A stretch of 27,663 nucleotides of DNA from contig CAZGUH010000047.1 in NCBI GenBank assembly GCA_964529005.1, positions 1-27,663 on the forward strand, given 5' to 3'. Position numbers and translations under genes: made by a program. Of the stretch, positions 1-7,508 are shown piece by piece. Under the pieces are notes generated by a model that had not been told where the DNA came from, ran no database searches, and saw only the letters and a list, made by a program, of their open reading frames with translations. The first letter of the stretch is position 1. Each line of letters begins with the position of its first letter. Source of the DNA: CAZGUH01 sp964529005. Its GTDB lineage: Bacteria; Actinomycetota; Acidimicrobiia; Acidimicrobiales; Ilumatobacteraceae.

Positions 1-2
1 AT

Positions 3-518
3 CTAGTGCCGGTTGCGGGCGAAGTTCTCCCGTGCCTCCGTGATCTCCTGCCAGGCTGCCTCGCGTCCCGCGATGCCGGCGGTGGAGGAGGTCTTGCCGG
101 GCTCGAGCGCCTTGTAGACCTCGAAGAAGTGCTGGATCTCGGCCACCAGCTCGGGCGTCATGTCGGCCAGGTCGTTGACGCCCTGCCAGCGCGGCTCGCG
201 CGGCGGGACGCAGATCAGCTTCGCGTCCTCGCCGGCTTCGTCCTGCATGTACAGCACCCCGACGGGCCGGGCCTCGACCCACACGCCGGGGAAGACGGCG
301 TCCTCGAGCAGCACGAGGGCGTCGAGCGGGTCGCCGTCGCCGCTCAACGTGTCGGGCACGAAGCCGTAGTCGGCGGGGTAGGTCGTCGCCGTGAACAGCC
401 GCCGGTCGAGGAAGACGCGCCCCGTGACGTGATCGATCTCGTACTTGTTGCGGCTGCCGCGCGGGATCTCGATGACGACGTGGATGCAGTCGGCCGCCGG
501 CGCCTTGGCCTCGCTCAT
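3..518 (-). CDS. ppa: Inorganic pyrophosphatase (family I)
   Basis: Soluble cytoplasmic enzyme that hydrolyses pyrophosphate to two phosphates and so pulls biosynthetic reactions forward. The 171-residue protein is complete and of normal bacterial family I length. It shows the signature DGDPLDALVL at residues 61-70, with the metal-binding aspartates D61, D63 and D66. It also has the substrate-side segments EIPRGSRNKYE (17-27) and TYPADYGFVP (46-55), and the later metal-site segment DEAGEDAKL (93-101). The ATG start has a GAGG Shine-Dalgarno about 8 nt upstream. Another ATG 17 nt upstream is out of frame. The gene is divergent from the aminotransferase, with 146 bp between them. The stop codon is only 2 bases from the window edge, so its downstream neighbour is not visible. 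Confidence 0.96.
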   Translation of the reverse strand: MSEAKAPAADCIHVVIEIPRGSRNKYEIDHVTGRVFLDRRLFTATTYPADYGFVPDTLSGDGDPLDALVLLEDAVFPGVWVEARPVGVLYMQDEAGEDAKLICVPPREPRWQGVNDLADMTPELVAEIQHFFEVYKALEPGKTSSTAGIAGREAAWQEITEARENFARNRH

Positions 519-664
519 ACGGGGACCTCACTCATGCGGGCCATCGTCCCACAGGATCCCGCGACCGGCTGGGGTGCTGTGCCCCATGCCACGCACGGTG
601 CGGCGACGGCGCCTGGTGGGAACCAACCGGCGCCGCATCGACGCCGTCTCGTAGGCTGGCGCCC
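519..664. other. Divergent intergenic region between ppa and the aminotransferase
   Basis: This 146-bp gap must hold both start regions. On the plus strand a TAGGCT box lies 7 nt before the aminotransferase ATG. On the minus strand I see the ppa Shine-Dalgarno but no clear -10/-35 pair. A short GGGG/CCCC inverted repeat around 572-586 is too weak to call as an operator. Confidence 0.5.
652..657 (+). promoter_or_regulatory. Candidate -10 box for leaderless aminotransferase mRNA
   Basis: TAGGCT is followed by 7 nt and then the ATG. This matches the TANNNT-N6-8-start arrangement seen repeatedly in this window and known for leaderless actinobacterial transcripts. No -35 match is visible, and there is no Shine-Dalgarno before the ATG. 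Confidence 0.55.
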
Positions 665-1870
665 ATGGAATTCCGCCGGATCACGAATCTGCCTCCGTAT
701 GTGTTCACGATCATCAACAACCTGAAGATCGAGGCACGTCGCGCAGGCGCAGACGTGATCGACCTCGGCTTCGGAAATCCCGACATCCCCTCCCCGGCCA
801 TCGCCGTCGAGAAGCTCGCCGAATCCGCGCACATCGCCCGCAACCACCGTTATTCGATGAGCAAGGGCCTCCCCAAGCTGCGCGAAGCGATCGCCGCGTT
901 GTACCAGCGCAACTGGGGTGTCGAGCTCGACACCGAACTCGAGATCACCAACACGATCGGCTCCAAGGAGGGCTTCAGCCACTTGATGTGGGTGCTGCTC
1001 GATCGTGGCGACGCGGCGATCGTGCCGAGCCCCAGCTACCCGATCCACATCTACGGTCCGCTGTTCGCCGGAGCAGACCTGCGGCAGGTGCCGATGCGCG
1101 GCCTCGCCGACCCCCGGGTGCAGGCCGACTTCACCGGTGATTTCTTCGACAGTCTCACCACCGCGTACGACGTCGGCTGGCCCAAGCCGCGGGTGCTCGT
1201 CATCTCGTTCCCCCACAACCCCACCGGCGCGTGCGTCGATCTCGACTTCATGCAGCGGGTGGTCGACTTCTGCCGTGAACGGGAGATGATCGTCGTCCAC
1301 GACTTCGCCTATGCCGACGTCGGCTTCGACGGCTACACCCCGCCCAGCATCCTCCAGGCCGACGGAGCCAAGGAGTGCGCGGTCGAGCTCTACTCGATGA
1401 CCAAGAGCTTCTCCATGGCCGGGTGGCGCATCGCCTTCCTGCTCGGAAACCGCGACGTCGTGCAGGCGCTGGTGAAGCTGAAGAGCTACCTCGACTACGG
1501 CACGTTCCAGCCGATCCAGATCGCGGCGACGGTCACGATGAACGAAGCGGCCGACTTCCCCAAGGAGGTGTGCGCCGCGTACCAGAGCCGCCGCGACGCG
1601 CTCGTCGACGGCCTGGCCCGCATCGGTTGGGACATCCCCAAGCCGGGCGGATCGATGTTCGTCTGGGCGCCGATCCCCGACGCCTATGCAGAACTCGACT
1701 CCGTCGAGTTCTGCTCGCTGCTCGTGCGCGACTGCGCTGTGGCGCTCTCACCGGGCCTCGGCTTCGGCCCGGGAGGCGAGGGCTACGTGCGGTTCGCGCT
1801 GATCGAGAACGAGCAACGCATCGCGCAGGGCATCCGCAACCTGAAGCGTGGCCTCACCAAGTTGGGCTAG
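665..1870 (+). CDS. alaC: PLP-dependent aminotransferase, AlaC-like (fold type I)
   Basis: Pyridoxal-phosphate transaminase of class I/II, 401 residues, full length. It resembles glutamate-pyruvate (alanine) aminotransferase AlaC of E. coli along its whole length: LPPYVF near residue 9, YSMSKGLPKLREAI (63-76), TIGSKEGFSHLM (97-108), PSYPIHIYG (123-131) and NPTG (185-188). The Schiff-base lysine is K247 in YSMTKSFSMAGWR. The C-terminal segment GYVRFALIEN carries the arginine that binds the substrate carboxylate in this fold. The likely role is making alanine from pyruvate and glutamate. Substrate choice in this family is hard to read from sequence, so a broader or different amino acid is possible. 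It starts with ATG after a leaderless-type -10 box. The ACT-domain gene follows 70 bp downstream. Confidence 0.85.
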   Translation: MEFRRITNLPPYVFTIINNLKIEARRAGADVIDLGFGNPDIPSPAIAVEKLAESAHIARNHRYSMSKGLPKLREAIAALYQRNWGVELDTELEITNTIGSKEGFSHLMWVLLDRGDAAIVPSPSYPIHIYGPLFAGADLRQVPMRGLADPRVQADFTGDFFDSLTTAYDVGWPKPRVLVISFPHNPTGACVDLDFMQRVVDFCREREMIVVHDFAYADVGFDGYTPPSILQADGAKECAVELYSMTKSFSMAGWRIAFLLGNRDVVQALVKLKSYLDYGTFQPIQIAATVTMNEAADFPKEVCAAYQSRRDALVDGLARIGWDIPKPGGSMFVWAPIPDAYAELDSVEFCSLLVRDCAVALSPGLGFGPGGEGYVRFALIENEQRIAQGIRNLKRGLTKLG

Positions 1871-1927
1871 CGGCGGCAATTCACGTTCTGGAAACAATGC
1901 GGACTCGGGCCGCGTCGGTCCTGTGCC

Positions 1928-1933
1928 TATGGT
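1928..1933 (+). promoter_or_regulatory. Candidate -10 box setting the ACT-protein start
   Basis: TATGGT is followed by 7 nt and then GTG at 1941. The spacing favours the GTG at 1941 over the ATG at 1929, which itself lies inside the box. The resulting protein begins directly with its ACT domain. Confidence 0.55.
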
Positions 1934-1940
1934 GCCGGGC

Positions 1941-2582
1941 GTGCAGACGTTCGTCGTGCGGGTATGGCTCCCGGACCGCCCGGGCGCCTTGGGTCAGGTA
2001 GCCAGCCGGATCGGCGCGGTGCGCGGCGACGTGGTCGGGATCGAGATCCTCGAGCGCGGCGGGGGCAGCGCGATCGACGAGTTGATCGTCCGGCTCCCCG
2101 ACGACAACCTGGTCGATCTCCTGGTCGCCGAGATCATGCAGGTCGACGGCGTGGCGGTGGAGGACGTTCGACCGCAGCTGCCGGGCCGCTCCGACGCGAG
2201 CCTCGCTGCCTTGCAGGCGGCGGCGGTGATCGCCGAGACCGAGCCGGACAAGCGGCTGGAGCAGCTGTGCGTCGAACTGCTCGATCTCGTCGACGGGTCG
2301 TGGGTCGCGGCGGTGAGCAGCGACCCGTGCGACGTGCTCGTCGAGCGCGGGGCGCCCCCCGAGCCCGCCTGGCTGGCCGCATTCCTGGCGGGCACCCGGC
2401 ACCTCGCCCCCGACGACGACCACGACGCCAGCCCGAGCGAGCTCGCCTGGGCACATCTGGACGGCGGCGCGATCTCGGTCGTCGTCGGCCGCGACGGCCG
2501 CCCGTTCCACGCTCGCGAGCGGACGCAGGTGTCGCTCCTCGGGCGGATCACCGACGCGCTCGTGTCGCCACCACAGCCTTGA
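1941..2582 (+). CDS. ACT-domain protein of unknown function
   Basis: Predicted 213-residue cytoplasmic protein. Residues 3-75 form an ACT domain (FVVRVWLPDRPGALGQVA at 4-21, then IEILERGGGSAIDELIV), the small-molecule-binding module that often senses amino acids. The remainder has the look of a degenerate GAF-like region: WVAAVSSDP near 121, then a C-terminal helix RERTQVSLLGRITDAL (192-207). No catalytic domain is visible, so it is probably a sensor or regulator. I chose GTG 1941 because of the TATGGT box 7 nt before it; ATG 1929 would add four residues. The gene converges with the methyltransferase gene and their 3' ends overlap by 35 bp. Its position after an AlaC-like transaminase suggests an amino-acid signal, but that is only inference. 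Confidence 0.75.
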   Translation: MQTFVVRVWLPDRPGALGQVASRIGAVRGDVVGIEILERGGGSAIDELIVRLPDDNLVDLLVAEIMQVDGVAVEDVRPQLPGRSDASLAALQAAAVIAETEPDKRLEQLCVELLDLVDGSWVAAVSSDPCDVLVERGAPPEPAWLAAFLAGTRHLAPDDDHDASPSELAWAHLDGGAISVVVGRDGRPFHARERTQVSLLGRITDALVSPPQP

Positions 2583-3816
2583 GATAGGCCCCTTCGGTGA
2601 AACCGACCGGGTGGTCCGCCGGGTGGCCCGTCCGCGCCCGCACCTCCAGCGGAAGCCCGGCGGAGTTCGCCGCCGACAGCACCGCGGCATGGAAGTCCGG
2701 CGCGCTGACGCGGCTCGAGCAGGACGCCTGCACGAGCGTTCCGCCCGGCGCGAGCAGCCGGAGCGCCAGCACGGTCAAGCGCCGGTAGGCGTCGAGCGCA
2801 CGGCCGACGTCGGCCTGCTTCTGCGCGAACGAGGGCGGGTCGACGATCACGAGGTCGTAGCGCGCCCGCGACCGGGCCAGGCGCTCCATCACCGTGAACG
2901 CGTCGCCGACGTCGGCGCTGTGCCGGCAGGCCCGCACGGCTGGGTGGTCGGCGTTGTGCGCGAGGTTGCGCTCGCCCGTGGCGATCGCCGCCGCGCTCGC
3001 GTCGACGCAGTGCACGCTGCGAGCTCCGCCCGCCGCGGCGTGGACCGCGAAGCCACCTGTGCACGAGAACACGTCCAGCACCCGCGCGCCGGCCGCCAGC
3101 TCGCGCACCCGCGCGCGGTTGTCGCGCTGGTCGAGGAAATGGCCCGTCTTCTGGCCGCGCACGACGTCGGCCTCGAACGACAGCCCGTTCTCACGGAACA
3201 TCACCGGTCCGCGCGGCGCCGGCCCCAACAGCGCATCGCCGTCGCCGAGCCCGTGGGTGTCCTGACGCTGCACCGACCGAGCGAGGCGCAACACGATCGT
3301 CTCCGGTTCGACCACCGCGGCGACGGCGTCGACGATCGGCGGCAGGTGGGGGATGAGCGCGGCGCTGTAGAGCTTGACGACCGCGGTGCGGTCGTAGCGG
3401 TCGACCACGAGCGCGGGCAGCGCGTCGTTCTCGCCGTGCACCACCCGGTAGCCGGTGGTCTCGCCGCGCCCCGACGCGGCCGCGAGGTCAGCACGTCGCC
3501 CCGACGCGGCGGCGATGCGATCGTGCCACCAGCGTGCGTCGATCGCGGCAGGCCGGCCGTGGTGCAGCACCTTGACGCGGATCGGCGATGCGGGGTCGTA
3601 GACGCCGATCGCGGTGAAGCGTCTCCGGTCGTCGAACACGACCGCCATGTCGCCAGGGGCTCCTCCGTCGCTGACGCTCGTGATGGACGCGTCGAAGATC
3701 CACGGGTGCCCGCTGCGCACGGCGCGCAGCGCGGCCGGGGTCACCCGCACCGCCAACCGGCGCTCCGGCACGCCGGGGATGGCGCTGCGCCATCCCGCAT
3801 GCCTGTCGGCGCTCAC
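2548..3816 (-). CDS. RlmI-like class I rRNA (cytosine-C5) methyltransferase
   Basis: SAM-dependent methyltransferase of the RlmI/YccW (COG1092) type, 422 residues, near the usual 390-400. An N-terminal PUA-like domain covers about residues 20-90 (GHPWIFDASI at 37-46). A central domain includes GYRVVHGENDALPALVVDRY (122-141), and a Rossmann methyltransferase domain follows from about 205. Visible motifs are the GQKTGHFLDQRDNR signature (221-234), the SAM-binding VLDVFSCTGGFAVHAA (246-261), catalytic-site DPPSF (326-330) and QASCSS (363-368), where the cysteine sits in the usual place. The family methylates a cytosine of 23S rRNA; the exact target here is inferred. It starts with GTG 9 nt after the stop of the upstream membrane-protein gene, so the two are co-transcribed. 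Its end overlaps the ACT gene on the other strand. Confidence 0.87.
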   Translation of the reverse strand: MSADRHAGWRSAIPGVPERRLAVRVTPAALRAVRSGHPWIFDASITSVSDGGAPGDMAVVFDDRRRFTAIGVYDPASPIRVKVLHHGRPAAIDARWWHDRIAAASGRRADLAAASGRGETTGYRVVHGENDALPALVVDRYDRTAVVKLYSAALIPHLPPIVDAVAAVVEPETIVLRLARSVQRQDTHGLGDGDALLGPAPRGPVMFRENGLSFEADVVRGQKTGHFLDQRDNRARVRELAAGARVLDVFSCTGGFAVHAAAGGARSVHCVDASAAAIATGERNLAHNADHPAVRACRHSADVGDAFTVMERLARSRARYDLVIVDPPSFAQKQADVGRALDAYRRLTVLALRLLAPGGTLVQASCSSRVSAPDFHAAVLSAANSAGLPLEVRARTGHPADHPVGFTEGAYLKAVVATRARR

Positions 3817-3825
3817 CAGCGCCGC

Positions 3826-4170
3826 CTACCGACGTTGCTTGCGGCGGTGCTGCGGCCCGGTCGACGTGCGGCGCGTCGGCGCCGGGCGCTGCCGCGGCGC
3901 GGGCGCGGTGGGCGCGGCGGCTTTCCGCGCCTGCGCGGCCGTGCGCTCCGCCCGCAGGTCGCGCAGCGACTTGCGCTGATAGCCGAACTTCGCCAGCACC
4001 GCGCCGAACAGCAGATACACCGGCCCGGAGACGATGAGCCCGGCGAACGTGCCGACCGTCGCGTCGTCGCGGAACGCGAGAGCGAACACCGCGGCCATGA
4101 TCGCGACGAAGATCGCCCACTCACGCGTGAGGCGCGCCCACGGAACGGGACGGCTCGAATCCCAGGCCAT
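3826..4170 (-). CDS. Small two-helix membrane protein with basic tail
   Basis: 114-residue protein of unknown function. Two hydrophobic helices are visible at about residues 18-33 and 40-60. A long Arg/Lys/Pro/Ala-rich tail (65-114) follows and probably stays in the cytoplasm, where it could touch RNA, DNA or membrane lipids. The ATG is preceded by AGGAA at 6-7 nt spacing. The overlapping TAGGAA is an imperfect match to the leaderless -10 box, so either reading is possible. It is the first gene of a two-gene unit with the RlmI-like methyltransferase, 9 nt away, and is divergent from pfkA. I do not recognise a named family. Confidence 0.7.
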   Translation of the reverse strand: MAWDSSRPVPWARLTREWAIFVAIMAAVFALAFRDDATVGTFAGLIVSGPVYLLFGAVLAKFGYQRKSLRDLRAERTAAQARKAAAPTAPAPRQRPAPTRRTSTGPQHRRKQRR

Positions 4171-4247
4171 GAGACGTTCCTAGCACGCTCGCCGACGGCG
4201 GCCACAGACGGCGCCGGGCAGGCGGCGTCGCCGGGCGCTCTGGGGCC

Positions 4248-4253
4248 TAACCT
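4248..4253 (+). promoter_or_regulatory. Candidate -10 box for leaderless pfkA mRNA
   Basis: TAACCT is followed by 7 nt and then ATG 4261. A GGAG directly abuts the ATG, too close to act as a Shine-Dalgarno, which supports leaderless initiation. Confidence 0.55.
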
Positions 4254-4260
4254 CGTGGAG

Positions 4261-5295
4261 ATGCATGTCGGCATCCTCACCGGCGGGGGCGACTGCCCGG
4301 GTTTGAACGCGGTCATCCGCGCGATCGTGCGCAAGGCGGAGTCCCACTACGGCGACAGGGTCACGGGTTTCCTCGACGCATGGGACGGCGTGATGAACCA
4401 GCGCACCATGCCGCTGTCGGTGTCGATCATGCGCGGCATGCTGCCAAAGGGCGGCACGATCCTCGGCACCCGCCGGGGGAGCCCGTTCGACGTGCCCGAC
4501 GGGCTGGCGCTGGTTCGGAAGGCGTTCGACGACCTCGCCCTCGACGCCCTCGTGGTGATCGGCGGAAACGGCTCGCTGACGGTCGCGTGCATGCTGCACG
4601 ACCAGCTCGGGCTTCCGATCGTGGGCGTGCCGAAGACGATCGACAACGACATCGCCGGCACCGACGTGACGTTCGGGTTCCACACCGCGGTGCAGATCGC
4701 GACGGACGCGATCGACCGTCTGCACACCACCGCCGAGAGCCACGACCGTGTGATGGTGGTCGAGGTGATGGGCCGCCACACCGGGTGGATCGCCACCTAC
4801 GCCGGGATCGCAGGCGGAGCGACGGTCATCCTCGTGCCCGAGTCACCGTTCGACCTCGACGAGGTGTCGCGCATCGTCGAGCGGCGCCACGAGCGCGGGC
4901 GCTTCGCCTCGATCGTCGTGGTCGCCGAAGGGGCGATCCCCAAGCCGGGCACGTTCGAGCTTCCCGAGCGGCAGCTCGATCCGTTCGGCCACGTGCGGCT
5001 CGGCGGCATCGGTTCGGTGATCGCGCCGGAGATCGAAGCCCGCACCGGATTCGAGACACGCGTCGTGCAGATCGGCTACGTGCAGCGCGGCGGCACCCCG
5101 ACGGCGTACGACCGCATCCTGTCGACCCGCTACGGCTTGGCCGCCACCGACGCGGTGCACGACCACGCGTGGGGGCAGATGGTCGTGCTGCGCTCGTCGC
5201 GCATCACCCGCGCGCCGCTCACCGACGCGGTGGGCAAGACCCGGACCGTCGACCTCGACCTGTACAACGACGTCGCCGACGTGTTCTTCGGCTGA
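4261..5295 (+). CDS. pfkA: 6-phosphofructokinase (PfkA superfamily)
   Basis: Glycolytic kinase that phosphorylates fructose 6-phosphate; 344 residues. Visible motifs are the phosphate-binding TGGGDCPGLNAVIR (7-20), GTRRGSP (69-75), GGNGS (101-105), PKTIDND (124-130, catalytic base D128), VEVMGRHTGW (167-176), AEGA near 222, and GYVQRGGTPTAYDR (272-285). The donor site is mixed: G104 is the ATP-type residue, while K125 is the residue seen in pyrophosphate-dependent enzymes and in Streptomyces-type ATP enzymes. N103 replaces the usual D or E. ATP use is most likely but not certain. The open frame extends far upstream, but homology and the -10 box place the start at ATG 4261; GTG 4255 is an in-frame alternative. 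Its stop codon abuts the stop of the convergent lipoprotein gene. Confidence 0.93.
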   Translation: MHVGILTGGGDCPGLNAVIRAIVRKAESHYGDRVTGFLDAWDGVMNQRTMPLSVSIMRGMLPKGGTILGTRRGSPFDVPDGLALVRKAFDDLALDALVVIGGNGSLTVACMLHDQLGLPIVGVPKTIDNDIAGTDVTFGFHTAVQIATDAIDRLHTTAESHDRVMVVEVMGRHTGWIATYAGIAGGATVILVPESPFDLDEVSRIVERRHERGRFASIVVVAEGAIPKPGTFELPERQLDPFGHVRLGGIGSVIAPEIEARTGFETRVVQIGYVQRGGTPTAYDRILSTRYGLAATDAVHDHAWGQMVVLRSSRITRAPLTDAVGKTRTVDLDLYNDVADVFFG

Positions 5296-5928
5296 TCACT
5301 CGCTCGGCGTGGGTGGGTAGTCGGGCTGGGCGCTCGCCACCATGCCGGGGAAGTCGTAGACCGACAGCGGGTCGCTCTGCAGCTCGCCGTCACCGCCGGG
5401 CCACGACTGGCGCTGGCCGTCGACCTGGAGCAGCACGCTCGACACCGAACCGATCTCGCTCGCGGTGAACACGATCTGCGCCACGGCGGCGATCGCCCGC
5501 ACGCTGCGCAGCTCCGACATGCGCTCGGTCGCGTTGGCCTCGGTGATGTCCACGACCAGCACGCCGCCGGCCGCGAGGTTGGTGGACACGATCTCGGTGC
5601 CCTCCGGGATCGCCGTGCTCAGCTGGTCGTCGCGCTCGTCGGAGTTCGGGCCGGCGAACAGAGACGACAGCAGCTCCATGGCGTCTTCGGGCACGTCGCG
5701 GGGGACCGCGACGAGCTGCGTCGCCGCTCCCTGCGCGCCAGGCGCGAGGACGTAGATGCGGCCGGCGCCGGTGGCCGCCCCGGCCTCGCCGCGCACGACC
5801 GGGCTGAGGTCCTTCTGCTGTGCCGGTTCGACGTCGCGCGGCGCGTCGTCGGTGGTGATGCCGCATCCAGCTACGGCCACGACGGCGGCGAGCACGCCGG
5901 CCCATCGGCGTGCCGATCTGCGGCTCAC
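5296..5928 (-). CDS. GerMN-domain lipoprotein (short LpqB-like)
   Basis: 210-residue predicted lipoprotein. The N-terminus has a twin-arginine-like basic stretch and a hydrophobic helix (9-20), ending in a VAVAGC lipobox with lipidated C22. Residues about 55-175 resemble a GerMN module: RIYVLAP near 57, ELLSSLFAGPNSDERDDQLSTAIP (85-108), TEIVSTNLAAGGVLVVDIT (111-129), then the AQIVFTAS segment. The gene is third after MtrA- and MtrB-like genes, the place LpqB holds in mycobacteria, where it affects MtrAB signalling. Unlike LpqB, it has no C-terminal beta-propeller. GTG overlaps the kinase stop as GTGA. It probably acts outside the membrane beside the kinase sensor; that is inferred from context. 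Confidence 0.82.
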   Translation of the reverse strand: MSRRSARRWAGVLAAVVAVAGCGITTDDAPRDVEPAQQKDLSPVVRGEAGAATGAGRIYVLAPGAQGAATQLVAVPRDVPEDAMELLSSLFAGPNSDERDDQLSTAIPEGTEIVSTNLAAGGVLVVDITEANATERMSELRSVRAIAAVAQIVFTASEIGSVSSVLLQVDGQRQSWPGGDGELQSDPLSVYDFPGMVASAQPDYPPTPSE

Positions 5929-7508
5929 AGCTCGATCTCCTCGGCGGGCAGCTCGATGACGAAGCGGGCGCCCGGTTCGCCGTCGGCGCGGTCGTCCACC
6001 CAGGCGCGCCCGCCGTGGAGACGCACGTGCTCGTCGACGAGCGCGAGGCCCAGGCCCGCGCCGTCGTTCGCGCTGCGCCGGCCGGCGACGCCGCCGCGGG
6101 CGAAGCGCTCGAAGATCAGCGTCCGCTCGTCGGGAGGAACGCCGGGACCGTTGTCCTCGACGACGATCCACACATGGCCCAGCGGCTCCCCGTCGCCCTC
6201 GGCTTCGCAGACCGAAATGCGCGGCTCGCCGCCCCCGTGGACGCGGGCGTTGTCGATCAGGTTGGCGACGACGCGCGCCAGCCGCCGCCGGTCGCCGCGG
6301 ATGATCAAGCGCTCGCCGCGGTCGGTGACGTGGACCGGCGTGGCCGGCAGGCTGGAGACCGCGACCGCTTGGCGGACGAACTCGGCGACCAGGAGATCCT
6401 CCATGTGGAGGCGGATCGCGCCGGCGTCGAAGCGGCTGATCTCGAGCAGATCCTCGACCAGGCTCTGAAAGCGGGCGACGTCGGCCACCAGCAGATCGAG
6501 CGCGGCCTGCGCGCGTTCGGGCATCTCGGCCCGCCGGCCCTTCATCACCTCGACCGAGGCCGACAGCGTCATCAACGGCGAGCGCAACTCGTGGCTCACG
6601 TCGCTCGCGAACCGTGCGTCGCGCTCGACCCGCCGTTGCAGCGCAGCGGCCATGTCGTTGAACGAGTTGGCGAGCAGCGCCAGGTCGTGGTCGTCGGTGG
6701 GCTCGAGGCGGGTGTCGAGCCGACCGCCGGCGATCGCCTTCGCTGCTTGCGCGGCCTCGCCAAGAGGCCTCACCGCGCGGCGGGAGGCGAACGATCCGAG
6801 CGCCACGCCGAGCATCGTCGTGATCGCGGCCGCGAACACCAGCGAGAAGCCGACGCTGCGCAGCGTCGAGTTGACCTCGTCCAGGCTGCTGAACTCGAAG
6901 TACGCGGCGTCCTCGGCCTCCAGCGGGATGCCGACGACGAGCACCTTCTGGTCGTCGACCTCGGTGATCATCCGCGCTGCGACGTCGTCGACGAGCACGC
7001 GGCGCTGGAGCGCCTCGGGGATCGCGTCCTGGCTGTAGAGCGCGACCTGTGCGCTCCAGCCGCCGCGGTAGCGCACCACGGGCCGCGAGGCGCCACGCGA
7101 GTCGAGCACCGTCATCGCCTCGCTGGCGTCGGCCGGCTCGGACTCGAGCACCCGCTGCACCGTCCGGGCGTTGTTGTAGGCCTCGTTGATCGCCGCCCGG
7201 TCGCGGTTGCTGACCAGGTTGCTCTTGGTGAACCCGTAGGTCGTGGCGGCGAGGAACGCCGACAGCGCGAGCGAGCCGAGCGTGAATCCGAGCAGGATGC
7301 GCGTGCGCAATCCCATGCGGCGGGGGCGGCGACGGGCGATCGTCGCGCCCAGCCGTTCTCGCCATCCGAGCGGCTGCTCGGGCGCGCCGCCATCGGCCTC
7401 AGCAGGCGCGGCGCCAGCGGGCGTCGAGGCCGCCGGGGTGGCGGCGGGGGTGGCGGCCGGTGCGGTCGAGGCGGCGGGGGAGCTGGCGGTAAGGGTCGGG
7501 TCGGTCAC
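5925..7508 (-). CDS. mtrB: MtrB-like sensor histidine kinase
   Basis: Membrane histidine kinase of 527 residues. An Ala/Pro/Thr-rich cytoplasmic N-terminus (1-60) precedes TM1 (about 70-92), an extracytoplasmic sensor loop (93-216) and TM2 (about 217-239). A HAMP linker (240-293) follows, then the dimerisation/phosphoacceptor helix with H306 in FASDVSHELRSPL. The ATPase domain shows the N box NLIDNARVHGG (416-426), G1 VEDNGPGVP (450-458), F box FERFARGG (466-473) and G2 GAGLGLAL (483-490). All catalytic boxes are intact. GTG 7508 overlaps the regulator stop as GTGA, and the 3' end overlaps the lipoprotein start the same way, so the three are translationally coupled. The MtrB assignment rests on domain order plus the MtrA-like partner and GerMN lipoprotein; the signal sensed is unknown. 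Confidence 0.88.
   Translation of the reverse strand: MTDPTLTASSPAASTAPAATPAATPAASTPAGAAPAEADGGAPEQPLGWRERLGATIARRRPRRMGLRTRILLGFTLGSLALSAFLAATTYGFTKSNLVSNRDRAAINEAYNNARTVQRVLESEPADASEAMTVLDSRGASRPVVRYRGGWSAQVALYSQDAIPEALQRRVLVDDVAARMITEVDDQKVLVVGIPLEAEDAAYFEFSSLDEVNSTLRSVGFSLVFAAAITTMLGVALGSFASRRAVRPLGEAAQAAKAIAGGRLDTRLEPTDDHDLALLANSFNDMAAALQRRVERDARFASDVSHELRSPLMTLSASVEVMKGRRAEMPERAQAALDLLVADVARFQSLVEDLLEISRFDAGAIRLHMEDLLVAEFVRQAVAVSSLPATPVHVTDRGERLIIRGDRRRLARVVANLIDNARVHGGGEPRISVCEAEGDGEPLGHVWIVVEDNGPGVPPDERTLIFERFARGGVAGRRSANDGAGLGLALVDEHVRLHGGRAWVDDRADGEPGARFVIELPAEEIEL

Noticed and set aside
2611..4260. Open plus-strand frame running in phase into pfkA, which could suggest a giant fusion protein.
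   Set aside because: It lies antisense to the well-supported methyltransferase and membrane-protein genes, reads as Arg/His-rich low-similarity sequence, and homology begins exactly at the pfkA ATG.
7385..7500. GGCGGCGGGGGTGG-like repeats that resemble a tandem-repeat locus.
   Set aside because: They are the codons of the Ala/Pro/Thr-rich N-terminus of the MtrB-like kinase; the repetition is low complexity without a fixed unit.
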